64,000 nucleotides of DNA from Ceratotherium simum simum. Its lineage: Eukaryota; Chordata; Mammalia; Perissodactyla; Rhinocerotidae. Positions 34,196-45,065 of this stretch are shown here, piece by piece; the stretch's first letter is position 1, and each line of letters opens with the position of its first letter. The stretch is from contig NW_004454282.1 in NCBI RefSeq assembly GCF_000283155.1, forward strand, positions 1,912,441-1,976,440, given 5' to 3'. The translations under genes and the position numbers were made by a program. The notes under the pieces are model-generated. The model searched no databases, was not told the origin of the DNA, and was given only the letters and a program-made list of their open reading frames with translations.

Positions 34196-34519
34196 TTTGT
34201 ATCACGTCATGGCTACATCCCAGTGCAGAGTTTCTCATTTTAAATACAGAGAATTAAACTCCTCAATGGTACAGAGGCTGTCCAATAGGGGATTTAAAAC
34301 CTGTTAGTATGACCAGTTCATCCCAGTCTAGCCAGAACCTTCTTGGTTTTAGCACCAAAATACCACATCCTGGGAAATCATTCAGTCTCAGTTTAAAAAA
34401 GAAAAAGTTTTATGCACCAGGCAACACCTCAGTTGCAGGCAAATCGGAACAGTTGGTCACCCTACTTGTGGTTTTCCCACATATATAAAGACAGAGTCAA
34501 TCCTAATATCTGCCTCTTT

Positions 34520-34720
34520 AACATCATGTCCCCTTGTCCCCACCACAGCCCACATCTGATCCTAGAGAGTCTAGCTAAAGCTCAGAGCCAAAAACAGTCC
34601 CTAGAATATAGTAGAAACTCAACAAATATTTGCTGAATTGGTGTCCATGTTTGTCCAGTTCATAGGCCATAATGCTTTGCATGTAGTCAATGCTCATCGA
34701 TGTTTACTGAATCAAATATA
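34520..34720 (+). mobile_element. L2 3' end, sense, followed by a second similar tail
   Basis: 'tccctagaatatagtagaaa' and 'ctcaacaaatatttgctgaa' match the L2 terminus. A second, weaker tail, 'gcatgtagtcaatgctcatc' with 'tttactgaatcaaat', follows at once. Confidence 0.55.
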
Positions 34721-34984
34721 GACAAAATTGGTCCATGATACATGGTAAGAGCAATCTCAAAGAGTTAAAGAAGACTCCAAGGAAGAGGAGCGATCCATCA
34801 CTATGACTTGGTGATGGTGGAGGACCTGTGGGTCGATTGCACATTTACAAACATCACATCTCTCTCCTCTAGAAGATCAATTGGTGGAGCCACTTTTGCT
34901 CTCTTGGGCAGCAGCCTCCCCAAATCACTGCTCAGCTGCCAACATCAATTGGCTTCCAAAGGACCAAAGGCCAGGGTAGGTGCC

Positions 34985-35165
34985 CCAGTGACTGTACTAG
35001 ACAACATTTCCTATGTCCCAGGCAATGTGCTAATAATTTAATATATATTATCCCATTTAATACTTGCAACAACGTGAGGCAGTAACTATCATTATTCCCA
35101 TCTTATGGATAAGTTAACTAGAGCTTCTAAAGGGACTGAATCTAGAGCCCAAGCTCTTAAGCACA
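34985..35165 (-). mobile_element. MIR SINE, antisense
   Basis: 'cctatgtcccaggcaatgtg', 'catttaatacttgcaacaac' and 'attattcccatcttatggat' follow the antisense MIR. Confidence 0.7.
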
Positions 35166-35769
35166 AAGATATAGTACATCCCAAGGTGTCACATAGTTGA
35201 TGGACATACCACACCTAATAACATGGTACCTCGCTGATTTCTGATGTCTTTGGGGTGCCTTGACGATAACTAGAATAGTTATTTTCTGCTAATTGAGAGA
35301 TGTTAGAGAGCAAAAGATTATGTAAACAGATCCCTGTATAATTTAGGGTAGCTTAGGTTTGCCTGCTCTTTCTTTTGATTTTTGGAGCTTTGTGCTTCGA
35401 GTTTGTAGATCTGAACTTGTGCCAAATGCTGTAAGCAGTATAACTGCATCTGCAAGTACTCACAACTTAAAAACGCTTCCCTTGAAAGGCCCAAAATATA
35501 CCCTTCTGAAAAGAAATCCCATACAGCATTTTTGTCAAATGTTCCCTTTTTTTCTCCTTCCCTTCCCTCCCCTTTCCTTTTGTGTGAATTGGATGTTCGT
35601 GTACTAATATACCTAATTGAGTGAATCGACCAAAATGTAAATGTAGATGAAACCATACTCCTTGGGTATAATATTCTTAGCTACTGATAATTACACAGAA
35701 TATATTGGAATTAGCTAAGCTCTACTGGAAAATACTTCTTTAAACACCTCAACTTTAATTTAACCTTGG
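35166..35769. other. Unassigned sequence
   Basis: Contains a pyrimidine-rich tract at about 35543-35580. The 112-codon minus-strand frame at 35318-35656 overlaps that tract's purine complement and has no recognised domain. Confidence 0.35.
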
Positions 35770-35835
35770 AAATGCATAGAATCAAGAAATTTTAGCACTA
35801 GAGAGAACCTTAGAAATAATCTAGCTTGGTGGTTT
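35770..35835 (-). mobile_element. MIR3-like fragment, antisense
   Basis: 'tagaatcaagaaattttagc' and 'accttagaaataatctagct' match the antisense MIR3 segment (gaccttagagatcatctagtcc pieces). Confidence 0.5.
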
Positions 35836-36039
35836 TCTAACTTTGGTCTGCAGGGTCTTAGGGGCCTGTTTAGTAAGTGACCAGCCCACAGGGCCCCATC
35901 ATGATCAAGGAATGGTGATGGTGAAGGTTGAGTAGGGGCTCCTACTCTGGCCATCTTCAAAGAGCACTGATGGCAGATATTGTGAGTTGGCCTACCCAGC
36001 ACCCAGTCCAACCCTTTTCTAGCTGACTTACTGTCTCGC

Positions 36040-36420
36040 ACAAGGCCTGAGTTTGGTCAAGCAACACGTAGGTACACATGAGCTACAAGAAAAGGTAGCC
36101 ACAGACTGCGGGCTCAGATCCTTTGGCAAGGACAACAGCAGCATCATTATGGAGAGCTGTGTAGAGTTTCTGGATTCCAGTCCATAGTGTGGTAGGTATC
36201 AAGAGACAGGCAACAGTGACAATGGTGCTTCCACCAGAATAGATGCATGGTGGTTGGGTGTGTTCTCTAGCTGCTTTGTTCCCAGCTGGGCAACACCCAT
36301 GCCCAGCTCTCTGGCTCTTCCAGAGACCCAACAGACTAACTAATACCTTTTAGTAAATCTCTTCCTACTTAAACTACCTTGAGTAGATCAGGTTGTTGCA
36401 ACCAAGAACCCAGACAAATT
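36040..36420 (+). mobile_element. Possible ancient LTR, 3' part
   Basis: 'gtaaatctcttcctacttaa', 'actaccttgagtagatcagg' and 'ttgcaaccaagaacccagac' resemble the 3' terminus of old mammalian LTRs (taagctagtttgagttgg, cttgcaaccaaaag). The left edge is a guess. Confidence 0.35.
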
Positions 36421-36499
36421 TACTTTTATGTCTTGATGTGGTGTTTCTGTATAATTTAATTTAAACAAAGAATTCTGGGGGAAACAAAATGTGAAAATC

Positions 36500-36610
36500 A
36501 CACATTCTATCAGCTGCCTCATTTTACACATAAAGAACTTGGGGTTCAGATAAGTGAAAGTATTAGTGCTAAAGCTTCTTCTAGAATCCAGCTCTAATCA
36601 TTCCTGGTAG
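36500..36610 (-). mobile_element. MIR fragment, antisense
   Basis: 'ctcattttacacataaagaa' and 'cttggggttcagataagtga' resemble the antisense MIR core. Confidence 0.45.
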
Positions 36611-37044
36611 TATAGGCTGGCCAAGCGATGTTCCAGGAATGACCAATACCTGTTCTTGGCAAACTTCATCCCATATGATTGTTCACCCCTTAAGAATCAA
36701 CTAGGTGGCCCGTGGCTGGCTCTTCCTGCGCACCTGTCAAAAAGCTCTGGTGTTTTAAATAGAAATTTCGCTGCCTTTTACATTTCAAAAATTTTCAAAT
36801 CCCCTGCTGTTGACTTTCAAATCTTATTATTTTGTGAATGTCACTGTTATTCTAATAAAATGTGAGTAGTGTTCCTCCTCCTCCTCCTTTCTGAAAGTAT
36901 TAAGATATTTAGGAACAGTTCCTGGGACACTTTTCAATATGTTTTGTTTAATTTTTAAATTTTTTTCCAGAGCATATCTCTGTCAATATGATCAAAACAG
37001 TACAGCCTTTCAGATTATACTATTCCAGCAGAGATAGGATCTAT
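36611..37044. other. Unassigned sequence
   Basis: A short (CTC)n lies near 36872-36888. Nothing else was recognised. Confidence 0.35.
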
Positions 37045-37250
37045 AGATTATATCATAGCTAGGAAGATGAGCTCTGGTATCTGGTGCAAGTTATCAACTC
37101 CGTTAAGATCTCAGCTCCCTCATCTGAAAAAACAAGAGTGAGAATCATACCCACCTATCTTAACGGGATTGTTGTAAGAATTCCATGGAATTCATGCAAA
37201 AATTACACCATGCCTAGTATATAATACATGCTTAATAAGAGTGAGCTGCT
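37045..37250 (+). mobile_element. MIR SINE, sense
   Basis: 'aagatgagctctggtatctg', 'tcagctccctcatctgaaaa' and 'gggattgttgtaagaattcc' follow the MIR. Confidence 0.6.
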
Positions 37251-37253
37251 ACA

Positions 37254-37275
37254 TTTTATTATTATTATTATTATA
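37254..37275. repeat. (ATT)n microsatellite
   Basis: Six to seven ATT units at the 3' end of the MIR. Confidence 0.85.
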
Positions 37276-37999
37276 ACAAAACCTTAACTATGATGGGGAA
37301 AATTCCAGAGAAAATTGCTTCCTGCCTTCCAATCTCAGACTCCTTTCAGACTTCAAGACAAACTGTTCTACATGGCATTTAGTCATTTGTCCCAAGGTCT
37401 GCTAGTACCTTGTTTTCTGCCCAGGAACGAGAGGGAAGGGAGCAGGTAGAGTTGGCCGGTACACTCTACATTAGACACCATCCACATTGTGTAGACTGTC
37501 ACAATCTGTGGGAACCGCATTCTGGAAACCCACCTTTCAGAGAGCCTTCCCTTATCCCGGCATCATGAAAAAAATGGTCTACATATTCCACAATTTGCAA
37601 AGTGCTTCCTTGACTTGATTTGATAAAAGTTTGATTTGATCCAGAAAACAACCCTACGAGGAGGCAGATGTCTTTACTGGACAGACGTCTTTACTCTGAC
37701 TTTTCAGAGGGCACAGTAAAGCCGATGGCACATTGAAAGATATATGACTGGTCAATGGCACATTTGTGTCTTCTGACTTTGGTCCAAGATTCTTTAGAGA
37801 TTTGTACACATGCAATGTGTGACTAACATATTTGAATAGCCAATTTTGAATCAATTTATCAATCAGAGGTTGCACATTCAAAACCACATACGTGGGTAAC
37901 AAGTGTGTGAATCAAGCTTGGTGTAAGGCAATAAGCAGGGTGGTGACTGAGATCATCTAAAAATACCTTGAAAGGTATTCCCCTTCAAGAGTTTTTAAT
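37276..37999. other. Unassigned sequence
   Basis: No repeat family or exon signal that I can support. Confidence 0.35.
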
Positions 38000-38596
38000 G
38001 TGCAAGCCAACTGTACTCTCACACTGCTGGTGGAACTGAAAAATGCTACCACCACTTTGGAAAACAGTGTGGCAGCTTCTTAAAAAGCAAAACATACACC
38101 TATTGTCTGATCCAGTCATTTCATGCTTAGGTTATTTACCCAAGAGAAATGAAAGCGCATATCCAGGCAAAGACATGAATACAAATATCCAAAGCAGCGT
38201 CATATGTAATAGGCAAAAACTGGAAACAAGTCAGATGTCTACCAATAGGTGAATGAATAAACACATTGTGGTATATCCATACAATGGAGTTCTATTCAGC
38301 AATAAAAACAAACTATTAATATACACAACAACATGGAAAAATCTCAAAATAATTATCCTGAGTGAAAGAAATTCTGAAAAATACAAATTAATCTATAATG
38401 GCAGAAAGCAGGTAAGTTTACTGAGTCTAGGGATGGGCAGGCAGCAAGGAAGAGGCTATGGCAGGTAGGAAGGAATTGAGTACAAAGAGGCACAAAGCAC
38501 TGTTTGAGGGTGATGGATCTGTTCATTATCTCGATTGTGATGATGGTTTCAGGGTGTACACAAAGATCAAAATTGTACATTAAATATGTGCAGTTT
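38000..38596 (+). mobile_element. L1 3' end (L1MB/MC-like), sense
   Basis: 'cactgctggtggaactgaaa', 'tttggaaaacagtgtggcag', 'caaaaactggaaacaagtca', 'acaatggagttctattcagc' and 'ttgtacattaaatatgtgca' give ORF2 C-terminus then 3' UTR. The frame is broken. An ERE inserted at its extreme 3' end (38597), and the last bases of the L1 appear at 38961-38971. Confidence 0.88.
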
Positions 38597-38904
38597 GGGC
38601 CGGCCCCCTGGCTTAGAGGTTGGGTGCGCGCCTTCCGCTGCTGGCGGCCCAGGTTCGGATCCCGGGCACGCACCAACGCACGGCTTGTCCCGCCATGCTG
38701 AGGCGGCGTCCCACATACAGCAACTAGAGGGATGTGCAACTGTGACATACAACTATCTACTGGGGCTTTGGGGAGAAAATGGGAAAAAAAGGAGGAGGAT
38801 TGACAATGGATGTTAGCTCAGGACCAGTCTTCCTCAGCAAAAAGAGGAGGATTGGCATGGATGTTAGCTCAGGGCTGATCTTCCTCACCAACAAAAATAA
38901 CAGA

Positions 38905-38951
<47 letters not shown>

Positions 38952-38960
38952 GCGCAGTTT
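38597..38960 (+). mobile_element. ERE-type SINE, long form, with TSD
   Basis: The body at 38597-38951 has 'gggccggccccctggcttag', 'aggttcggatcccgggcacg', 'acagcaactagagggatgtg' and 'caactatctactggggcttt', then the long ERE 3' part with two 'gatgttagctcagg' units and a (TAAA)n tail at about 38901-38950. The flanks gtgcagttt (38588-38596) and gcgcagttt (38952-38960) form a short TSD with one change. Confidence 0.93.
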
Positions 38961-38971
38961 ATTGTATGGCA

Positions 38972-39410
38972 ATTGTATCAGTTTGCTAGGCTTCCCTAAC
39001 AAAGTACTGCAAACTGAGTGGCTTAAACAACAGAAATTTATTTTCTCATAGTTTTGAAAACTAGAAGTTGGAGATCAAGGTGTCGGCAGGGTTAGTTCCT
39101 TCTGGGGCTGTGAAGGAGAATCTGTTCTAGGACTCTGCTAGCTTCTGGGGGTTTGCCGGCAATCTTTGGTTTGTTCCTTGGTTTGTAGAAGCATCACCCT
39201 GATATCTGCCTTTGTTTTCACATAGTATTCTCCCTGTTTGTATGTGTGTGTTTAAATTTTCCCTTTTTCATAAAGACACTCCACTCCAGTATGACTCATC
39301 TCAACTAATTACATCTACAACGACCCTATTTCCAAATAAGGTCACATTCTGAGGTACTAGGGGTTAGGACTTCCACATTTGTGAGGGACACAATTCAACT
39401 CATATGAGCA
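38972..39410 (-). mobile_element. MaLR-type (MLT1) solo LTR, antisense
   Basis: 'tgtatcagtttgctaggctt', 'actgagtggcttaaacaaca', 'gagatcaaggtgtcggcagg', 'gtcacattctgaggtactag' and 'gacacaattcaactcatatg' are the reverse complement of an MLT1 LTR, the same family as at 27022-27477. Confidence 0.88.
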
Positions 39411-39562
39411 ATTATATCTAAATAAAACTGTTTAGAAAAAAGAACCCAAAACCAGTTAAACCCAAATTCAACCATCAATTTTATGGAATAGGTGAACTTT
39501 TTTCCTTCCTTTTTCTAAAATGAAGTCACCTCTTGAAGTGTAGATATGGTATTGATGCTAAG

Positions 39563-39587
<25 letters not shown>
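39563..39587. repeat. (TC)n microsatellite
   Basis: About twelve CT units. Confidence 0.97.
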
Positions 39588-39593
<6 letters not shown>

Positions 39594-39763
39594 CTTTGTT
39601 TTGCATGCTTAGACTACTTCATGTTATGGGGTGACTCGGTTCTCTCATCCTTTTTTTCCTCCCATCACCTTTGACTCATGACATTTCTGTGGACCCTTCC
39701 TTCTTGGAATGTGCTGAGACATCATTTGGCCTTCACCTGGTGAGAAGACATCATTTATACATT

Positions 39764-40448
39764 AAAACCACCCTACTTTTCTGGTGCAGCCACTATGGAA
39801 AACAGTATGGAGATTCCTCAAAAAATCAAGGATAGAACTATCATATGATCCAGCTATTCCACTGTTGGGTGTTTATCCAAAGAACTTGAAAACACCAATT
39901 TATAAAGGTACATGCACCCCTGTGTTCATTGCAGCGTTATTCACAATAGCCAAGACTTGGAAGCAACCTAAGTGCCCATCAAGGGACGAATGGATAAAAA
40001 AGCTATGGTATACATACACAATGGAATACTACTCAGCCATAAGAAACGATGAAATCCAGCCATTTGTGACATCATGGATGGACATTGAGGGTATAATGCA
40101 AAGTGAAATAAGTCAGAGGGAGAAGGTCAAATACCGTATGATTTCCTTCATTAAGTAGTAGATAATAACAACAATAAACAAACACATAGGGACAGAGATT
40201 GGATTGGTGGTTACCAGAGGGGAAGGGGGGAGGGAGGAGGGTGAAAGGGATAATTCGGTACATGTGTGTGGTGATGGGTTGTAATTAGTATTTTGGTGGT
40301 GAACATGACGTAATCTATGCAGAAATAGAAGTACAATGATGTACACCTGAAATTTTTACAATGTCATAAACCAATGTTACTGCAATAAACAAAAAAATTT
40401 AAAAAATTAAAAAAAATTAAAAAAAATAAAAAACCACCCTACTTTTCT
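39764..40448 (+). mobile_element. Young 5'-truncated L1 with perfect 19-bp TSD
   Basis: The body at 39783-40429 (647 bp) starts inside ORF2, passes the ORF2 stop at 40156-40158, and has a G-rich 3' UTR tract ('agaggggaaggggggaggga') and an A-rich tail. The TSD aaaaccaccctacttttct is perfect at 39764-39782 and 40430-40448. The perfect TSD and open frame make this one of the youngest L1 insertions here. Confidence 0.95.
39784..40158 (+). pseudogene. L1 ORF2 protein C-terminal fragment
   Basis: An uninterrupted 124-codon frame that starts at the 5' truncation point and ends at the natural ORF2 stop. Recognisable L1 ORF2p C-terminal words are PLWKTVWRFLKK, YDPAIPLLGVYPK, TCTPVFIAALFTIAKTWKQP, WYTYTMEYYSAIRNDE and SEISQREKVKYRMISFIK. 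This part lies after the reverse-transcriptase domain and overlaps the cysteine-region end of the protein. Endonuclease and polymerase domains are absent, so it cannot be active. The open frame reflects recent insertion, not selection. Confidence 0.9.
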
Positions 40449-40739
40449 CTCATTGGTTCCAAATATGTTAAGTGGTACTGCTTGGCATCAATGTGATCAT
40501 AAACACAAACATAGACACTAGCAGTAGATTCATCTCTCTGCATTCAATTATAAGAAGGTCACTCAGACAATTCAGAATATGCTTATGTTAATTTTTCAGA
40601 TTACTGGAATTACAAAAATAAAAATTTCTTATAGCAACCTAGCAGACTCTTGAGAGTATATCCACAAACTTCTGGGAGGCCTGAGGATCTCACTTAAAGT
40701 TACATTAATATTAGAGAAAGATCCCTCATCCAAAAATCA

Positions 40740-40930
40740 ACAGAACTAGATTTAGGCCTAGCACTCCTATTAACCAGTGGGATGACCTTAGGTAAGGGTT
40801 TGAATCCACCCAAAGTTCCCAGATGCTCTGAAGTATATGGAAGTGTTAGTATTCTTGAGACTTGAGTTGGTCATCTGTAAAATGAAAAGGTTGAGCCACA
40901 TAATCTCTAAGGTTCTTTTCAGCCCTCAAA
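40740..40930 (+). mobile_element. MIR/MIR3 SINE, sense, with internal insertion
   Basis: 'ccagtgggatgaccttaggt' is followed, after about 70 extra bases, by 'gttggtcatctgtaaaatga', 'aaggttgagccacataatct' and 'ctaaggttcttttcagccct'. The two halves are MIR3 order. Confidence 0.55.
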
Positions 40931-41560
40931 TCGAATAGTACTTGCTGAATTGAATTGCAATATGGCCTTGCTTCTAGTGATTAGCATAAGTCACCATTAT
41001 ACATCACATATTCCTCTGCTGCTTTTCTCTCTCCCAAAGTCATAAAACTCAAAAATTAAGTCCCCTTTCTGAAAGACAGTGTGTGTGCAGTGTAAGGTTT
41101 GGGCAGGGATACAGACTCAAGGGTACAACATGAATCAAATTTAACAGAATAAGGATTTCAACAGATGATTAATCTGGTAGACAAGTACTTAGTTATCCAT
41201 GAAAATGGAATATAGGCAATGTTTTACTCAGAAGAGACTGTTAACATGCTCAGAGATAAAAAGTGTGAGTGTCTCTATTATGAAAATAAAATGAAGTGCG
41301 TGCAGCAAAATGCAGACAAACTTGACAGAGGAAGGTGTTAGATGAAATGGAGGGAAATTCTGTGAGCTTCAGTTTTTCTACAGAATGTGTACAAATCAGT
41401 TGTGTCTACTCTACCCGCCAATCTTTCTTTTATAGCCTGGTAGGCCCCCAGGCCCGTGTGGATATTAAATTTATGATAATAGGGGCACTGAATTCCAGTG
41501 CAGTAGTCTCTAAGCATTTTCTTACAAGGAACGATTGTGAACTTCCTTAAAGTTTTATGG
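40931..41560. other. Unassigned sequence
   Basis: The 71-codon frame at 41335-41550 has no recognised motif. No repeat was recognised. Confidence 0.35.
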
Positions 41561-41600
41561 TTACTGAAAGAAAAAGGATGTTACTGAAAGAAAAAGGAGT
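41561..41600. repeat. 20-bp tandem duplication
   Basis: ttactgaaagaaaaaggatg is followed directly by ttactgaaagaaaaaggagt. The two differ only in the last two bases. Confidence 0.97.
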
Positions 41601-41784
41601 ATAAGCTGCTGATGGGGCAACTGATGGTCGTCCTCTCCCTGCCTGAGGTCTCTGGGAACTTTGGGAAGGCAATGTGGTGATGGTAACCAGGCTAGCGATC
41701 ACCCAAGAACAGTTTTAAGAGTAACTAAGAATTGGAAAGCCTGTCTAGTAGCTGTTTCGTATATATTTTGTTTGCTGTAATGAC

Positions 41785-41880
41785 GGCCTCTTACTTGCTG
41801 TATGACTCTGATCTAGTCATTTCTTTCCTCCTACCTTATCAGACTTGCTATGAGGGCTAAGTAAGATGAGAGCCAACAGT
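41785..41880 (+). mobile_element. MIR fragment, sense
   Basis: 'acttgctgtatgactctgat' and 'ctagtcatttctttcctcc' resemble the MIR core (tagctgtgtgaccttggg). Confidence 0.4.
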
Positions 41881-41959
41881 AGGAGAGATTGCTGTATTTC
41901 TAACACCTGTTGCTATATTTTTAATGTAGATCGCTAAATGTTGCAAAATTTCTTCCTCT

Positions 41960-42335
41960 ACCATTTAGGCACACACCTGCTCTACACTCCCCTGCTTTCC
42001 TTGCTATGAGACGTACCTATGTATCTGAGTTCTTGCCAATAGAATGTAGGTGGAGGCATGTAAGCCATTTCTCAGCCTGGTCCATAAAATTTTCCCATGC
42101 GGTCCTTTCTTCACTCTCTTTCCCACCCTCTGTGTAAATGGAAGGAAGTCTGCAGAAAGAGACAGAAGAACCAAAAAAGGGAAGCAGCCTGGGCCCTGAA
42201 TGACCTTGTGGGGTCCACCCAGCCAGAAACACACTCTGTTACACTAGTGTGAAATAAATTGCCTTATTTAAGCCACTGGAGTTCTTTGGTTTATTTGTTC
42301 CAGCAGCTAGCATTATATCAACTAATATGTTTCTA
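41960..42335 (+). mobile_element. Ancient LTR-like repeat, sense
   Basis: 'gggaagcagcctgggccctg', 'aatgaccttgtggggtccac', 'gtgtgaaataaattgcctta', 'tttaagccactggagttctt' and 'ccagcagctagcattatatc' resemble the 3' half of an old LTR with AATAAA and the taagccactg word. Family not assigned. Confidence 0.5.
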
Positions 42336-42590
42336 CTTAGTGAATGCTTGCTATACGCTAGGCATTTAGACATCTCTTTAATCCTCACAAACCCCATGAT
42401 ATAGATACTATTATAAACATGGAGATCTTAAGTAACTGTTAAAATTCACACAGCTGTGTTGAGCTGGAATACTAACCTGGTGGCACATATTATACTATAG
42501 TGCCTCTCTCAATATAGGAAACACTACTAACTGTAGTACCTGGCACAGAGTGAGTATCTAATTTATGTTAGCTATTATTACACAGGCAAA
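42336..42590 (-). mobile_element. MIR antisense followed by a sense MIR tail
   Basis: 'agtgaatgcttgctatacgc', 'ctttaatcctcacaaacccc' and 'aattcacacagctgtgttga' are antisense MIR to about 42520. Then 'gtacctggcacagagtgagt' with 'gttagctattattacac' is a sense MIR 3' tail. Confidence 0.6.
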
Positions 42591-43009
42591 AGAGAGGAAT
42601 CAGAATGGAGAGCAAATAATTGAAAACAAAAAAACTTGATTCTAAAATTCTCTTATCAACTAAAATCTTAACAAAATAAAAGCAAAAAACCCAAATAACC
42701 TTTTACTTTTTTTAGTAAGGTCTGACTGTCTAAAGGTAAATAGTAACAAAAAATAGAAAAAATTGAATATGTTAAGTTGATAATCCAAACTGTAGTTTAT
42801 GTATCTACAGTTCAATAACAAAAATGGGCATTTCTAATAAGTATGTTTATTATAACACATGTTATAGCAAATAACTGATAAAGCCCTTAGTTCTCATCAA
42901 CAGAAGATTGGTGGAATTACATAGCCATTAAGCATTATAGTTTCAAAAACTTTTTAATGATATGAAGAAAATGCTCATGATATAATGTGTTCCAATCACA
43001 TAAAGACAT
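42591..43009. other. Unassigned AT-rich sequence
   Basis: Strongly AT-rich. No repeat family was recognised. Confidence 0.35.
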
Positions 43010-43135
43010 TCATTTATTAATTGATTCAATTCATTCATTCAAAAAATGTTTACTGAGTATCTATTAAATGCTGCGGGCTGGGCCAGGAGCTGGCCATCTG
43101 GTCTGTGCCTTCAAACAGTATATAGTCTAGTTTTT
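43010..43135 (-). mobile_element. L2 LINE 3' end, antisense
   Basis: 'ttcattcattcaaaaaatgt', 'ttactgagtatctattaaat' and 'acagtatatagtctag' match the antisense L2 terminus. Confidence 0.65.
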
Positions 43136-43149
43136 TAGTGTTAGCTTTG

Positions 43150-43255
43150 TCAACAGACTGGCAGAGTCCTTTTCTAGGACTTGGTTTCCTTATCCACAAA
43201 ATAAAGAGTTTGGATTATATTATTGTCAAGAGCTCAGCAGCAATTAAATTCTACA
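43150..43255 (+). mobile_element. MIR3-like fragment, sense
   Basis: 'cttggtttccttatccacaa', 'aataaagagtttggattata' and 'agcagcaattaaattctac' follow MIR3. Confidence 0.55.
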
Positions 43256-44814
43256 AGTGGAAACAGGATTCTTGATCCAGTCACACATAAGAACATTTAG
43301 AACAACAAACCATCTTGGTTTGCCGCAGACTGAAGGTTTCCTGAGATGCGAGACTTTTAAAACTAAAACCCCGAGAGTCCCAGATAAACCGAGATGGTTG
43401 GTCACCTTAGTTCAATGTCAAATTACTAGACTTAAAAGCTAAAATTAATTTTAGTTACAGAATCCTCAACGGGTACCTATTTTGTGTTGGAATGATTTTG
43501 TATGCAGTACAAAACTGGAAGAACAGGAACTATGTATATGTAGTAAACCCTCTCAATTGTCAAAAATTTTCAAAGAAACAACACAGTTGGTATGAAACTT
43601 AATAATGATCAAAACAGTTACATAATTATGAGTTGTACAGTCATCACCCTCTAAGAGCTTGGTGGTGGTTGTTTTAAAACTATAATATTAATTCAAAGAC
43701 TGAAAGAACACTGACTGCCAGCACTCTATTAATATTTCAATTAGAGAGAGACATATTTTCAACTTTTAAAAACTGTGGTTTTAAATGGCATATTATAATT
43801 TTGTTCTCAAAATACAGATGTTCTTTTAAAGATTATTCTAATAGGATCACTCTCTAAAGTTTCATCGCTCTTTTTTCCCCTCATTTACCCCATAGATCAG
43901 TACAATTAGGCTAATACCAATTATAATGTTTCTTCAAACTGAAGCTAAAGAACCTCACGGGGCGAGTGGGGGAATCCAGAGGGATATGTAGTGTCTCAAC
44001 ACGGCCAGCTCCAGGGGCAAGAACACCTCCTTACATCAGCAGTAAGACCTGGCCCTCTTGGGAACTCTTGGGCTCTTTTATCCATTTCCTTGCTCTTCCA
44101 AAGCTTCCAAGGTCTTCTATAATGCCCTAAACGAATAAACATCAAGATAAAGTCCTTTTTTGCTCATAAATTCGGGACCCCAGCACTGGGTGAGCTCACT
44201 AGGAATAATTCAGACAGATTTAAAGATTCTAAGAAAGAACAACTGAGTTTAGTTTACCTATGCTGGTCCATTGACTAGGAGTTTCCTCTTTCTTCCTCCC
44301 AATGAGAAGGGATGTTTAAGTGTCAGTTGGTAAAATAATCCTGAAACCCCCTTGTAGAGTTACAAAATGGCAGTTTCTAAAATTTGGAGCAATTAACGAT
44401 TTAGGCATTTCATCAAATTTCCAACAACTACCAAATTTCAGACTCCTTTGTATATGCCATGCCTACATTTGTCCTTTTCTGTCTCACAGCAATCTTTCCA
44501 ACACACACCCCATCCTCCCGCTCAAGCCCCCTCCCCATCTCTGACATATACATTTCTTCCTAATGATAATACACCTTCTGTCTAGAATCAAATAAATGCG
44601 ACGATCAAGTAGAAATGGAAAGAGCTTCCTTTCTCACTCTTGCCTTGTGCAAGAGGGAAATTTAAATAAATGATACACTGATTTAAAAAGAAGTGAATTG
44701 AACAGTTTCTCTCACTGGAACTGCTAGAGCCTTTAAGGCATTCTCTCACTTGTGTCAGTTCTGTAAAATATCATTCCACCTGTCTGACCTGATGTCTTGC
44801 TTTAGTCTTTACTA
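43256..44814. other. Unassigned sequence
   Basis: About 1.6 kb with no recognised repeat or exon. The 74-codon frame at 44320-44544 has no motif. Confidence 0.35.
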
Positions 44815-45065
44815 CCTAGCTAATAATGCATAGTGCTTACATTTGTTGAATGCTTACTATATACCCAAAACTGCACTAAGCATTTTACATGCTTACTCTC
44901 ACTTAACCAGCACAATCCTTTGGGATAGTTACTGTTATTAACTCTACTTTATAGCAAGGAAGCTAAGACTTGAAGAAGTAAAGCGACTTGCCCAGAGAGA
45001 CACAGCTCATAAATTTCTGGGATTTAAAGCACTGTTGGCCTGGTTTCAAAGCTCATACACTCATG
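44815..45065 (-). mobile_element. MIR SINE, antisense, near full length
   Basis: 'aatgcatagtgcttacattt', 'gttgaatgcttactatatac', 'acttaaccagcacaatcctt', 'agtaaagcgacttgcccaga' and 'acacagctcataaatttctg' follow the antisense MIR. Confidence 0.8.

Noticed and set aside
38757..39002. Minus-strand frame with Ile-Tyr-Leu-Phe repeats
   Set aside because: It is the (TAAA)n tail of the ERE at 38597-38951 read in reverse.
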